Notes under the pieces: generated by a model
Told to the model about the DNA's origin: nothing
The model's database searches: none
Seen by the model: the letters and a program-made list of their open reading frames with translations, nothing else
NCBI GenBank assembly: GCA_022605405.1
Contig: JABYQQ010000002.1
Location: 1,922,001 to 1,986,000 of the forward strand
Length of the DNA stretch: 64,000 nucleotides
Origin: Earliella scabrosa
Lineage: Eukaryota; Basidiomycota; Agaricomycetes; Polyporales; Polyporaceae
Reading direction: 5' to 3'
Program-made: the position numbers and the translations under genes
Part shown: piece after piece, positions 12,079-21,832 of the stretch
Position numbering within the stretch: the first letter of the stretch is position 1
Layout: every line of letters starts with the position of its first letter

Positions 12079-12839
12079 CATCAGTAGATGTGGTTTTTCT
12101 CTAAAACCTCTAAGAACTTCTAAAATATGTTTTAGAAATTTTAGAAATTTTAGAGTATTTAGATGTATTAGAGATGACATCAAACCTATGGTGCATGCAG
12201 TTCTAGATGACCCACAACTCCTGATTTGGGACACACTGGCAGAATCAGCCTTTAGTGAGCAGCCATACTTTGTATTGGTACATTGCTGCAAATTTTTACC
12301 AGTACCAGCATACAGCAGCAATTGAACAAGAGATATGGTCAATTCTTTATGTCATAGAAGCCTAATGTGTCGCATTTTGACACACTATAATTGATATGTA
12401 ACAGAGAAGTAGTATACATTGAATTGAGGGAGTAAAGTAGTCACAGTCACCAACAGATTTGCATAAGTCCAACAAAAGACAGTATATATTGTGTCTGCTC
12501 CCCCTGATATATGTGCTGAGGTGGTGCAGTGGTAAACTGCTCCAGCTGGTTCTGATGTAAATGGTGGAGGCATGGGTTCAATTCAGGCTGAGTGCATTTT
12601 TATTTTCGCTTTTTTCTGTCCATTTACCTACTGGTCTGTGGGATTGATCTGTCTCAAGCATTCAAAAAGATCACATTGATTGTATAAATGTGCAGTAAGT
12701 ACTGGATCAACCTGCCCATATATGAGGTGAAAGCTCTAAAACCACTAGACATCTATGTTCCCCTAAGTGCCTCTAAGATATCTAAAACCTCTAAATTAGA
12801 GGATTTAGGGCTTTTAGAGGAAAACCACATCTACTGATG
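12079..12839. mobile_element. TIR element with CATCAGTAGATG termini
   Basis: The two ends form an inverted repeat: CATCAGTAGATGTGGTTTT at the left and its reverse complement, ending at 12839, at the right. The similarity continues inward through CTCTAAAA-type sequence. No transposase frame is present, so it behaves like a MITE. A tRNA-like sequence sits inside it. The identical copy in the second block is at 21072-21832. Confidence 0.7.
12515..12600 (+). repeat. tRNA-like (SINE-head-like) insert, copy 1
   Basis: An A-box-like TGGTGCAGTGG at 12522-12532 and a B-box-like GGTTCAATTC at 12575-12584 have the spacing of an RNA polymerase III internal promoter. T-rich runs follow within about 25 bases. 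GCTGAG occurs at both edges (12515-12520 and 12587-12592), as a short target duplication might. Acceptor and T stems do not pair well, so this is not a working tRNA. It could be a tRNA-derived SINE head or a retrotransposed tRNA fragment. The twin copy is at 21508-21593. Confidence 0.5.
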
Positions 12840-13467
12840 GACTTAATCACTGCACACCTTATAAAAGGTCTGGGGGGTGCTTAAGCGACCAGCAACACAT
12901 CACAATGACGTATGTATCAGTATAATCTTGGTAAATGCGCAGCACCCCGTGACATACATGACTGTCAGGCACCTGAAAAGATGCACGTGATTACCCCTGT
13001 TTATCATGCTTGACAGTGAAGTACGTCACATGACAGAGACAAAAGTGACAGATTGTTCCTGCAAGACAAACAATCAACCTAGCACAGACGGTGACAATAA
13101 CTAACAAAGAAATGCCCACTGAAAGGTCGGCCGCTACCAACCTCATGCAAGAACAGAATGGGAATGGAGTCTATGTTGCATCTGATAGGTTAGTGGTATG
13201 TACATCATGAGCTAGTCTGATGCATACCTATGTTGCGTCTGGTAGGTAAGTGGTAAGGAACGCAACATGGTGATACATCTGAGCAAAGTTACAAACAATT
13301 CATGGCTCACGAAGGCAAAGCTGCCCAGTGGCACTGCCACACACACTTATTGTTCCTACACCTCTATTGGCACTTATGAGCCAAATAAGGGCCAATAAGT
13401 GGTTTGGAGTTCTACTGATGCACAGTGATGTGTTCACTGTATGCCACCCAACCAGTCACACTTTCAC

Positions 13468-13590
13468 ATAAGCATGGCCCTCCGGGCAGTCCTGGTCACG
13501 TGCTTGGGCCAAGGGATTGCAGGAGAGTACAATAGTAGTTGCATAAGTCGGGTAGCGCCGGCAAGCGGCATCGCCCACTACCGACGTGAA
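13468..13590. repeat. 123 bp direct repeat R, right copy
   Basis: Perfect match to 11223-11345. It abuts the right end of the 2.13 kb block and is itself followed directly by a TIR element at 13591. Confidence 0.93.
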
Positions 13591-13849
13591 TACATCAGTA
13601 AGACTGCTAATCTCTGTAAGGTCTGTAATGTCTTAATTTGAATCTCAGATGTCAGCAGAGATTACAGAGCTACAGAGCATGTCAGAGCCATCAGAGTCCA
13701 TTCTAAATCACTATATTTCGCATTTTTGAGAGGAATTACATCAATGTAATTTACCTGGAATAGCTCTGCATCTTCTGAAGTCTAGAACCTCTGTGAACTC
13801 TGTGGCAGACATCACAGAGGTTGCAGAGATTAGCGGTCTTGCTGATGTA
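13591..13849. mobile_element. 259 bp MITE with TACATCAG termini
   Basis: The left end TACATCAGTAAGACTGC is matched by the inverted right end TACATCAGCAAGACCGC. The inverted repeat continues through TAATCTCTG for about 26 bases in all. The first and last two bases are TA, so the element could be CATCAG...CTGATG with a TA target duplication of the Tc1/mariner type. There is no coding capacity. Confidence 0.75.
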
Positions 13850-13900
13850 TTGTTGGTACTTGGTGTGTGGTTGATACAGTCTATAGCGTGAGGATCGATG

Positions 13901-13942
13901 GGGCGCGCATCAGTCGGACTAAAGTCCTCCTTCAACGCGCCC
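13901..13942. repeat. Hairpin repeat, copy 1
   Basis: The outer stem GGGCGCG pairs with CGCGCCC (13901-13907 with 13936-13942). An inner palindrome GGACTAAAGTCC lies between them. A diverged copy at 16368-16407 keeps the outer stem through a paired G-to-A and C-to-T change. Confidence 0.75.
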
Positions 13943-16200
13943 ACTTTGGAGGGAACTTTGGAGAAGAACTTGAAGGTAAGTATTCGAGCTTACTTCATCA
14001 GGGAACCAGCACTGGGTACGGTCATATATGGTAGAAGCCATCGAGTATGATAGCATTGGTAAGTTGATTTCTTCCCACGATGGACCTTGGCTTACAGCTT
14101 CGAGGGCGCTAGAGGAACGTCTTACGCTACGGGACTCGATCATAGGTGGCAGGGGCAATGGTAGCACATGGTAGAGCCCACGGGCGCTCTCTATCATCCT
14201 CGATAGAAGCCCCATGGGCTCGACGAATCACTACAGAGGCCCCGGAGATGTTCTATCGTGCACGATGAGTTCTATCACCTACGAGTAGTCTCTATGGTGG
14301 TTGGCCATATCTGTGGCCCTATACAGCGGGGCGGATCCGATTCACGCCGGCCATGCTCAACTAAACAACTTGAGAAATGACAAATAACATATAAATGACA
14401 AATAAATGCATGAATTGAACGTGCTACTGATACATACAAGCAAGTAACAGCGGCTTGGTTCTACAGTACAGGCTCACCGACGCGGAACGATCACAAGCAG
14501 AGAGTGATAATGTGGGGCGAGCACGAGGATCCAAGACATGTAAGTGCAGAGACGAGATGAGCACAAGAGCTAGGATGACCACAGGCCGCCAAGAGGATCC
14601 GAGATGAGAAGGACACGACACGACACGAGCGCCAGAGAATGCACAACAGAGAGCGGAAGTAACCCCAGAGCAAGACGAGCACCAGATGAGCAAGAGCGTT
14701 GAATGCGATGATAGCGACAAGATTAGCCCAGTGGACACGAGACTGTCAGGTGGCAAGAAGAACGAACCTGATTACCTGGACAAGGTGAACGCGCCACGGG
14801 ACACAAGACGTCGACGAGCTCGAGCCAAACTTGAGCATATGGGCGCGTGCGCACATGGGATGCGCCGGGCAGAGTTCGAATGCGCACCGAACGTGTATAG
14901 ACAGAATGTGAATACGCACCTCCACACTGGCAAATACAGCACGAAACCGGTTCGCGGGACTGGCTATATGCGCATACAAGGCGCATATAGTCACGGCTCT
15001 AGCTCACTTACGAGTCACTGCCAGTGGCAGCTCAGCAAGGATAGATACACACCTATGTATGCTCGTTGTCTTTGAGCATCCCATAGTGCTTGCTTCTTGG
15101 TCGCGGGGGCGCGGTAGAGGGGACAGATAGTGGTACAAGGAGAAGAGGGTAGAGGAGAGGGAACGGCGAGGAGGCGAATATATGGGCGGGGCCAAGCAGA
15201 GGTCCACATTAGGCAAAGAGAGAGAGCGATGACGTCACGACATGACAAGTACGGGCTCAGCGGCCAGACGGGCGTCTAGTACTGGGCAGATTTTCGTCCG
15301 CTCTGCCATGCCCATCTCAGGCTCGTCTTGCCTTCACTATCCGCACCATACTCCTCACCGTCTTGTGCTCTCTCCACGGCCATTTGCAAGTGTTATCCCG
15401 ACACAGGGAAACCACAATGTGGCAACACAACCACTCATCAATCTCGCAAGGTCACTGAGGCGAGGTCGGAGGAGGATATGAGACACCACAGATCTCACGG
15501 CGAGCACTTGGCATGGTAAGTACTTACAGCTATCACGCATATAGGTCGCTATGTGAGTACTGGAGGTCCATACTACAATATTGATGAGGACACCCGAGCC
15601 TGAATACATCGATGGACTCGGAATGAATAGACAATGTCTCCGTACATGCTGTGTCACAGGGCTTGTGAAGAGCTCGAAATATACATCTACTTCTTATTTC
15701 GAGTCAGTGTGAGGCATGCTGAAGCTGAGGTACGAGGAACTAAAAGCTGGCTTGCGAGCCTATGCTGAAGCTACGACTTGTACTGTGTTGTCTGCGGCCC
15801 CGAGTCCCTGTGTTCCTCGAGCTACGCGTGGTAGTCAGTAAAGCATGACGGTAAACCATCTTGTTCGTGCCTTTTCAACCATTCAAACCCAAGCTCGGCG
15901 TTGTTCTAACAACCAATGACATACAATCATCGGTCTCGATGTTGCTCTAGCAATCGTGCGCGCACCCGAACACTGTCTACCGAACAGCTATGGGCGCGAT
16001 GACCCTCTACAATTGCTCGTCGACCCGACAAGCGCCTATAACACATGTCAGAGGTTCGGCAACCATTGTCACCCACGGTCGTTGGTTGCTCGGTTCCCTG
16101 ATGTTAAGCTTAAGGGAGGGGCGAGACCTCAACAGAACCCTCACGTAAGAATCATGTGACGATGGGTCGGCTTAGTAAGCGGGAGTCGATCATTCACAAA
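13943..16200. other. No gene recognised
   Basis: The longest frame is about 130 codons (14686-15075) and shows no motif. TTCTATC/GATAGAA words recur around 14020-14300. Otherwise I see nothing beyond ordinary non-coding sequence. Confidence 0.5.
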
Positions 16201-16275
16201 GACCCACTACCTAAGTCGGTAGTGGGAATATATAAGTCGGGGTAGCGCCGGCAAGCGGCATCACCCACTACCGAC
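16201..16275. mobile_element. Hairpin plus 61 bp TIR mini-element
   Basis: GTCGGTAGTGGG at 16215-16226 and CCCACTACCGAC at 16264-16275 are perfect 12 bp inverted termini of a 61 bp unit. Just before it, ACCCACTACC at 16202-16211 forms a second, tight hairpin with the left terminus. Related sequence is found in the R repeats and around the solo LTR at 19888-20135. Confidence 0.7.
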
Positions 16276-16367
16276 CTCGTTCACGTCGCATGATGGGATG
16301 TGGGTAACCTAGGAGGAGTACAAGCTGTGAGTACCGTGTGCTATGGGTTGGAAACATCAATACTAGG

Positions 16368-16407
16368 GGGCGCATCAGTCAGACTAAAGTTCTCCTTCAA
16401 TGCGCCC
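16368..16407. repeat. Hairpin repeat, copy 2
   Basis: GGGCGCA pairs with TGCGCCC around an interior very similar to 13908-13935 (both contain CATCAGTC, GACTAAAGT and CTCCTTCAA). Compared with copy 1 the last base pair of the stem has changed on both arms. Confidence 0.72.
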
Positions 16408-16637
16408 ATTTTTTGAGAAGACTCCGAAGAGAGAGGGAGGAGGGAGGACTCGGAGGTGACACCACACCGGGCAATGGCATCTGTTCGGATTTGTGACAGT
16501 CTTGTAACTAGGCATGAGAATGGACTCCTGTCACAAGCCTAGTTACAAAGCTGGTTCAGGTCCTGGTTACGTAATATTTAACGTCAGTAAGTATGGTCTC
16601 ACAAGGGACATCTTTCTAAATTTCCTGAGACAACATC

Positions 16638-16760
16638 GAGATAACATTGCAGTAAACTGAAAAAATGTTGATACAGTATCGCGGAGGAAAACATGGAGGA
16701 AACATGCTAAGAACATCGGGGATGATGGATGTTTCCTGCATGTTTCCTCAATGTTATCTC
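16638..16760. repeat. Nested foldback sequence
   Basis: Two perfect 12 bp inverted repeats are nested. GAGATAACATTG at 16638-16649 pairs with 16749-16760, and GAGGAAACATGC at 16696-16707 pairs with 16738-16749. The region is rich in AACATTG/CAATGTT words that continue to about 16870. No coding frame is present. Confidence 0.8.
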
Positions 16761-17508
16761 TTTTTCCCAATGTTCTCTCAATGTTCCTTCAATGTTGTAA
16801 CATGAACAATGGCGAGAACATTGTTTTCTGTTATCACAGTGTTTCCAAAATATTAACCGAGGAAACATTGGATTATGCCCCCTGTGTCTGTAATGCCCAT
16901 TGCTACACGCTCAGGTGAGCCGCAGGTCAGTTCTAATATCTGGAAATTTTGAGTCATCAGATAACTTCTGACGCGGCCAGTGCTTCCATACTGGAGTGTT
17001 GTGCCCCAGACATTGAACAGATATCGGGCAAACTGACATTGATGATTGGAGCGAGGCCTAAGTGCCGGCCGTAAAATATCTGCCATTTGATATCCCTGAG
17101 CCTGAGTGCCACCCCGGCAGATAACTTCTGACCAAATATCCCAGGCTCCCAGCACACACCTGGGTGTGTACAGAGGACTAGTCTTACGTTAGGTTAGCCA
17201 ACTTGAAGTTCAGAACTAGGGGTGAGCACAGATCAGACATACCTATAGGTCACAGTCTAGGTACCTGTGAAAATATCTGTAGATTTGAATCAGTGTGGAT
17301 CTGGTTTAGTGCAGATCTTGATCTGTACGGATCTGGATCAAGAAAATATATTTATTCTTCTCTACAAACATACTTGATTTGTTGGAAAACACATAAATAT
17401 GCATACTTGAAAAAAAGACCTATAGGTACCTGTAGGTACCCACACTAAATATCTATAGGTTTGGGTTTTGATGGATCTGGATCAGAGGGTCTGAAGATAC
17501 CATTACCT

Positions 17509-18232
17509 GTTAGAGAAAGAGGGTGCACGCACAGGGAGAAGTCGAGCGAGAGAAGACAAATGTATTTGTGTTTGATAGAACCTTGCAAATGCGTGAGAAT
17601 ACATTGTACAAGGCATCAACGACACAGCTTATATAATGTATCGTACAATACCACGGTCTCAGAACCATTTCATTCTAGAGAATAGCAAGGGTTTGAAAAA
17701 CCCTGAGGGTTTGCAAGGGTATGGACCAAGGGTAAGGGTAAGGGTTGACATCTCAAGACCCTTGTCAAACCCTTGACCCTTGGCAAGGGTTGAAGGGTTT
17801 GGTGTATGTATGTATATGGACCCTATACACTCTAGTAAGTCAGAGTGTGTAGTCAGCTAATCACAGTAAGTGTTGGTTCATAGTATCAATGTGGGTCTAG
17901 GAAGCTTTATACACACTGAAGAGCACTTGTTCAGACATTGCCAAGGCTATATTATATGACCTGCTTTTACATGAAAACCCTCAAGGGTTGTGAAGGATTT
18001 CACTGAAGGGTAAGGGTAAGGGTCAGAAAATCTGGACCCTTGCTCAAACCCTTGACCCTTGTCAAGGGTAAGGGTTTTGGAGGGTAAGGGTAAGGGTGAG
18101 TGTGAAAATATCCAAGGGTCACCCTTGCTATTCCCTATTTCATTCCAGAATAGTATTGTACACTATACAAGACATGACGCGGATTGTATGGACGGCTTTA
18201 TGCTCGCTTGCCGATGCCATCGCACTCCAATA
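17509..18232 (-). repeat. 3' LTR of the gag-only element, split by an insertion
   Basis: The two outer parts (17509-17684 and about 18129-18232) match the 5' LTR at 19379-19627, including TGTTAGAGAAAGAGGGTGCA at the low end and the TATTGGAG start of the coding strand. The middle 444 bases are a nested element. Both LTRs start TATTGGAG, whereas the related solo LTR starts TGTTGGAG. Confidence 0.82.
17685..18128. mobile_element. 444 bp AAGGGT-rich TIR element nested in the LTR
   Basis: The ends are GCAAGGGT and its exact inverse ACCCTTGC. TA dinucleotides flank both ends (17683-17684 and 18129-18130), as in Tc1/mariner-type insertions. The body is built from GGGTAAGGGT, CAAGGGTT and CCCTTGACC words in both orientations. 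There is no coding capacity. The AAGGGT unit is not the TTAGGG telomere repeat. Confidence 0.72.
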
Positions 18233-18270
18233 CACCCCCTCGAGCGAGCATAAATGGACACGGATGGGGA

Positions 18271-18318
18271 ACAGACAGGGACTCGGATCGCAACACAGAC
18301 AGGGACTCGGATCGCAAC
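18271..18318. repeat. 24 bp tandem duplication
   Basis: Two identical 24 bp units (ACAGACAGGGACTCGGATCG plus CAAC) lie at 18271-18294 and 18295-18318. They are inside the gag-only element, between the gag stop and the 3' LTR. Confidence 0.9.
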
Positions 18319-18374
18319 ACAGACAAATGAGAGACACACGACTTGTACCGTACACACCCCCTGAAGCGGGCAGC

Positions 18375-19190
18375 TCACCATGTGATGTCATCCTCGGAAC
18401 GGTCGTGCAGAACTAAGGCCATGTTGGCCAAGTCATGCTCCTTCCCTTTTCCCTTGACGTTCTTCTTCGGCTCAGGGCAGTCTTGGGCGTAGTGGCCCTT
18501 CCTCCCACAGTTGAAGCAGGTGATACGCTCGATGGGTGTGTGCGTAATGGTGGCGAGGACATAGGTGGGAGCAGTGGGGGCAGGCACCGTGATGATAGTA
18601 GAGAGCGTGGCCTGGCAGGCCTCCTCGTTGAGTAGATGGGTGATGATGTAGTCGACACACAGAAGGGACGGGTCGGCAGAGTCGAGGTTGATGACCACTT
18701 GGTTATAGAAAGAGGGGAGACCGTTGGTGAGGACAAGCATCACGTCTTCATCAGAGACAGCTGCACCAACATCACGGAGGCAAGTAGCAGCATATGCATG
18801 TCTGACATCAGCAACCCAGGAGCTGATCGACTGGTCATCACGCTTGGTCATGCACCGCACCAGAGGGGGTGGCGGCAAGAGACGCACATGGCAAAGCCAT
18901 GGCCTTGGTGAATGTTGCGCAGAGCGATCCAGATGACATTGGGGTCATTGCTCGCGATATGTGTGTACTGGGAGGGTTCGACGTACAGGATGATTTCGGC
19001 GCATGTCTGAATGCACTTGGCGCGCCAGGTTTTGATGGGCTTCGTGTTGTCCGATCCCATTGGGTGGGATCCGGCACTGAAAGTGACATCCCAGTCTCCA
19101 GAGACTCTTGCGAGTGAGTAGGGTGTCCATTGCCATGGCCCACTCGAAGTAGTTGTTGTCGTTAAGCTTCGCGAAGGAAGGAGGAGACAT
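18375..19190 (-). pseudogene. Copia-type gag relic with zinc knuckle
   Basis: The frame opens at 19190 with MSPPSFAKLNDNNYFEWAMA, the usual N-terminus of Copia gag. It shifts frame near 19085-19115 (IASNDPNVIWIALRNIHQ in the second frame) and again near 18885. The third frame carries SISSWVADVRHAY, DEDVMLVLTNGLPSFYNQVV and the CCHC knuckle CFNCGRKGHYAQDC. It ends at a stop straight after DDITW, where an intact element would normally continue into the protease. Two frameshifts make it a pseudogene. It would once have supplied the capsid protein that packages element RNA. Confidence 0.85.
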
Positions 19191-19378
19191 GATGAGGAAA
19201 GAAGCGCGGTTGTGGTGCACTCGGTGTGCAGGGTCGTCGGTTCAGTTTGTTAAGGTCAAGAGCGCTCGGCATGCAGTCAAAGTCGTTGGAGTTCACAAGA
19301 TTCGTTGGTTGTCATCGTGTGGCTTTGGCGCCACAAGACAGTGCACGTATTAACCTTTGTGCAGAGGTGACGTGTTTG

Positions 19379-19627
19379 TGTTAGAGAAAGAGGGTGCATG
19401 CGCAGGGAGAAGTTGAGCAAGAGAAGACGAATGTATTCGTGCTTGGTAGGACCTTGCAAAAGTGTGAGGATACAAGATGTCAACTACACAGCTTATATAA
19501 CGTATCGTACAATACCACGGTTTCAGAAACATTTCATCTCAGAATAGTATGGTACACTATACAAGACATGATTGCGGATTGTACGGACGGCTTCGTGCTC
19601 GCTCACCAATGCCATCACACTCCAATA
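19379..19627 (-). repeat. 5' LTR of the gag-only element
   Basis: A 249 bp LTR, read on the minus strand from TATTGGAG at 19627 to CTAACA at 19379. It is closely similar to the outer parts of 17509-18232 and to the solo LTR at 19888-20135 in the opposite orientation. A TATATAAGCTGTG-like segment near 19490 is a possible TATA box. Confidence 0.82.
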
Positions 19628-19887
19628 TTACCCATAGACAGAGAGCTGTAGCTCTCTGGATTGGATCCGTGCTCAGCCCTAGTATTCAGAACCTGAACCA
19701 GCCTCATAATTACTAGTACTATGCTTGTGACAGGGGTTGATTCTCACGCCTAGTTACAAGGCTGTTACAAACCCGAACAGACGCCATTGCCTGTCATGTG
19801 AGTCGAGACCACTAGAGACCATCACGTGAATTTGCACATGATCTTGTAACATTTTGCGGAGTTAATCATCTATAGAGACCCACTACC

Positions 19888-20135
19888 TGTTGGAGTGCAA
19901 TGGCATCGGTGAGCGAGCACAAAGCTGTCTGTGTGATTTGCAATCATGTCTTGTCTACTGTACAACACTATTCTAGGTTGGAATGACTGTGAGACAGCAG
20001 TATTGTATGATACGTTATATAAGCTGTGTAGTTAACACCCTGTATCTTCACTGTTTGCAAGGCCTTGCCAAATGCGAATACCCTTCTCTTCTTGTGATTG
20101 ACTTCTCCCCGCGTGTGCACCCTCTTTCTCTAACA
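19888..20135 (+). repeat. Solo LTR with CTACC target duplication
   Basis: 248 bp beginning TGTTGGAGTGCAATGGCATC and ending CTCTTTCTCTAACA. CTACC is present on both sides (19883-19887 and 20136-20140). It belongs to the same LTR family as the gag-only element, in the opposite orientation. Removing it restores ACCCACTACCTCAGTCGGTAG, a relative of the hairpin at 16202-16222, so it landed inside a copy of that small element. Confidence 0.85.
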
Positions 20136-20313
20136 CTACCTCAGTCGGTAGCGGGGATGTTTGACTGGGCAAATATGACGTCTGGTGTAACGCTTTTGAG
20201 CAATCCATTGCAATTTTGCCAAGAACTACGTGTGATATCTAGTACTTTGCCTGCCAGCAACAATACACCCAGGCTGCGGATGTCATTAGAGACTGGTCAC
20301 TACATTCACAAAG

Positions 20314-21046
20314 TTAAATAGCAAGATCCATAAAGAAAGCAGACAATGCTCCCAAATCCAAGTCACAGACATTAGCAAATAGCCTGCGTCTTGACCCACT
20401 ATACTTTAACACCACAAGTGTCCCATACCATGGCCGATGAACTACATGCTTTACCAAGGCACTGACAGCCTGGTTTTGCGACTCCTTCTGTTCAAATGCA
20501 TGGGGACTATACCACAGGCTCAGAGGATATCGCATGTGCACACCATGAAGACCCTTTTCCAACACCAATTCAATGGGGGGACCATCAGGAAAGAAGGGTG
20601 TTAGACGGGGGATTGGCATGCAATCGGCTACTCCAGCTTGAGAAATGCTGTGCACGGGAACATAAAAAACTGTTGCCTCCACACAACGATCTATACAACA
20701 TGAGTTTAGTACACATAACCACTACTAACTTTAATGGTAGCTACCTGCATTGCACCAGAATACAAATCCGGATGTTACTGCTTCGCCAGAAGGCACCAAG
20801 GCCATAGTGCCTTCAACAGAAGAGCTAATTTTGTAGGGAATGCAGAACTGCCGATGGCGTGGCCAATCCTATAACAAAATCAATCATGATTTTACAGCCA
20901 AGACTGCAAGTGAAGACACACACATTGTTCAAATGAGATTGAGAACAATACCAAGATGCACAACAGCGTGAACACCATGTATAGGCCAGTTGGCCACAAA
21001 AAACACAGATGCGGGGATGAATAGGAGTACCAGTGTTAGATGCCAT
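20314..21046 (-). CDS. MYND zinc-finger protein, intact copy
   Basis: Minus-strand exons 21046-20924, 20868-20745 and 20690-20314 join to 624 nt and encode 207 aa. The ATG giving MASNTGTPIHPRIC is the first in frame. The MYND finger has cysteines at CVFC, CSRC and YCS, then DWPRHRQFC across intron 1. The middle (MALVPSGEAVTSGFVFWCNA) and the C-terminal GTLVVLKYSGSRRRLFANV resemble the usual layout of basidiomycete MYND proteins. The end is DLGALSAFFMDLAI and a stop at 20314-20316, three codons of which lie outside the duplicated block. The role is unknown; MYND fingers bind short peptide motifs in partners. It lies among transposons, so expression is uncertain. Confidence 0.65.
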
Positions 21047-21071
21047 GGACAACAGACACAATAACCAAGGA

Positions 21072-21832
21072 CATCAGTAGATGTGGTTTTTCTCTAAAAC
21101 CTCTAAGAACTTCTAAAATATGTTTTAGAAATTTTAGAAATTTTAGAGTATTTAGATGTATTAGAGATGACATCAAACCTATGGTGCATGCAGTTCTAGA
21201 TGACCCACAACTCCTGATTTGGGACACACTGGCAGAATCAGCCTTTAGTGAGCAGCCATACTTTGTATTGGTACATTGCTGCAAATTTTTACCAGTACCA
21301 GCATACAGCAGCAATTGAACAAGAGATATGGTCAATTCTTTATGTCATAGAAGCCTAATGTGTCGCATTTTGACACACTATAATTGATATGTAACAGAGA
21401 AGTAGTATACATTGAATTGAGGGAGTAAAGTAGTCACAGTCACCAACAGATTTGCATAAGTCCAACAAAAGACAGTATATATTGTGTCTGCTCCCCCTGA
21501 TATATGTGCTGAGGTGGTGCAGTGGTAAACTGCTCCAGCTGGTTCTGATGTAAATGGTGGAGGCATGGGTTCAATTCAGGCTGAGTGCATTTTTATTTTC
21601 GCTTTTTTCTGTCCATTTACCTACTGGTCTGTGGGATTGATCTGTCTCAAGCATTCAAAAAGATCACATTGATTGTATAAATGTGCAGTAAGTACTGGAT
21701 CAACCTGCCCATATATGAGGTGAAAGCTCTAAAACCACTAGACATCTATGTTCCCCTAAGTGCCTCTAAGATATCTAAAACCTCTAAATTAGAGGATTTA
21801 GGGCTTTTAGAGGAAAACCACATCTACTGATG
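21072..21832. mobile_element. TIR element with CATCAGTAGATG termini, copy 2
   Basis: Same element as 12079-12839, carried along in the second copy of the 2.13 kb block. Confidence 0.7.
21508..21593 (+). repeat. tRNA-like (SINE-head-like) insert, copy 2
   Basis: Identical to 12515-12600. The A-box-like and B-box-like sequences are at 21515-21525 and 21568-21577. Confidence 0.5.

Larger units (their letters stand above)
11344..13471. repeat. 2.13 kb duplicated block, copy 1
   Basis: This block recurs at 20337-22464 with a constant offset of 8,993 bases over its whole length, so there are no net indels. The only difference I noticed is T at 11356 versus C at 20349. It contains a MYND-finger gene on the minus strand and a TIR element with a tRNA-like insert. 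Copy 1 ends abruptly against the R direct repeats, with overlaps of 2 and 4 bases at the two junctions. Confidence 0.95.
17509..19627 (-). mobile_element. Gag-only Copia-type LTR element with TTACC target duplication
   Basis: A complete insertion on the minus strand. The 5' LTR is 19379-19627, a gag relic is 18375-19190, and the 3' LTR is 17509-18232. The flanks carry the same five bases, TTACC (17504-17508 and 19628-19632). The internal region is only about 1.15 kb and has no protease, integrase or reverse transcriptase. A GAGGGGGTG purine tract lies directly before the 3' LTR on the coding strand. This layout matches non-autonomous LTR elements that carry only gag. A 444 bp TIR element has since landed in the 3' LTR. 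Confidence 0.85.

Noticed and set aside
12515..12600. Functional tRNA gene
   Set aside because: Promoter-like boxes are present but acceptor and T stems do not pair.
11223..13590. Short LTR retrotransposon with R as its LTRs
   Set aside because: R lacks TG...CA ends, no primer site or purine tract is seen, and the interior exists elsewhere without R.
17690..18120. Telomere-like GGGTAAGGGT runs
   Set aside because: The unit is AAGGGT in both orientations, not TTAGGG, and it is contained in a 444 bp TIR element with TA flanks.
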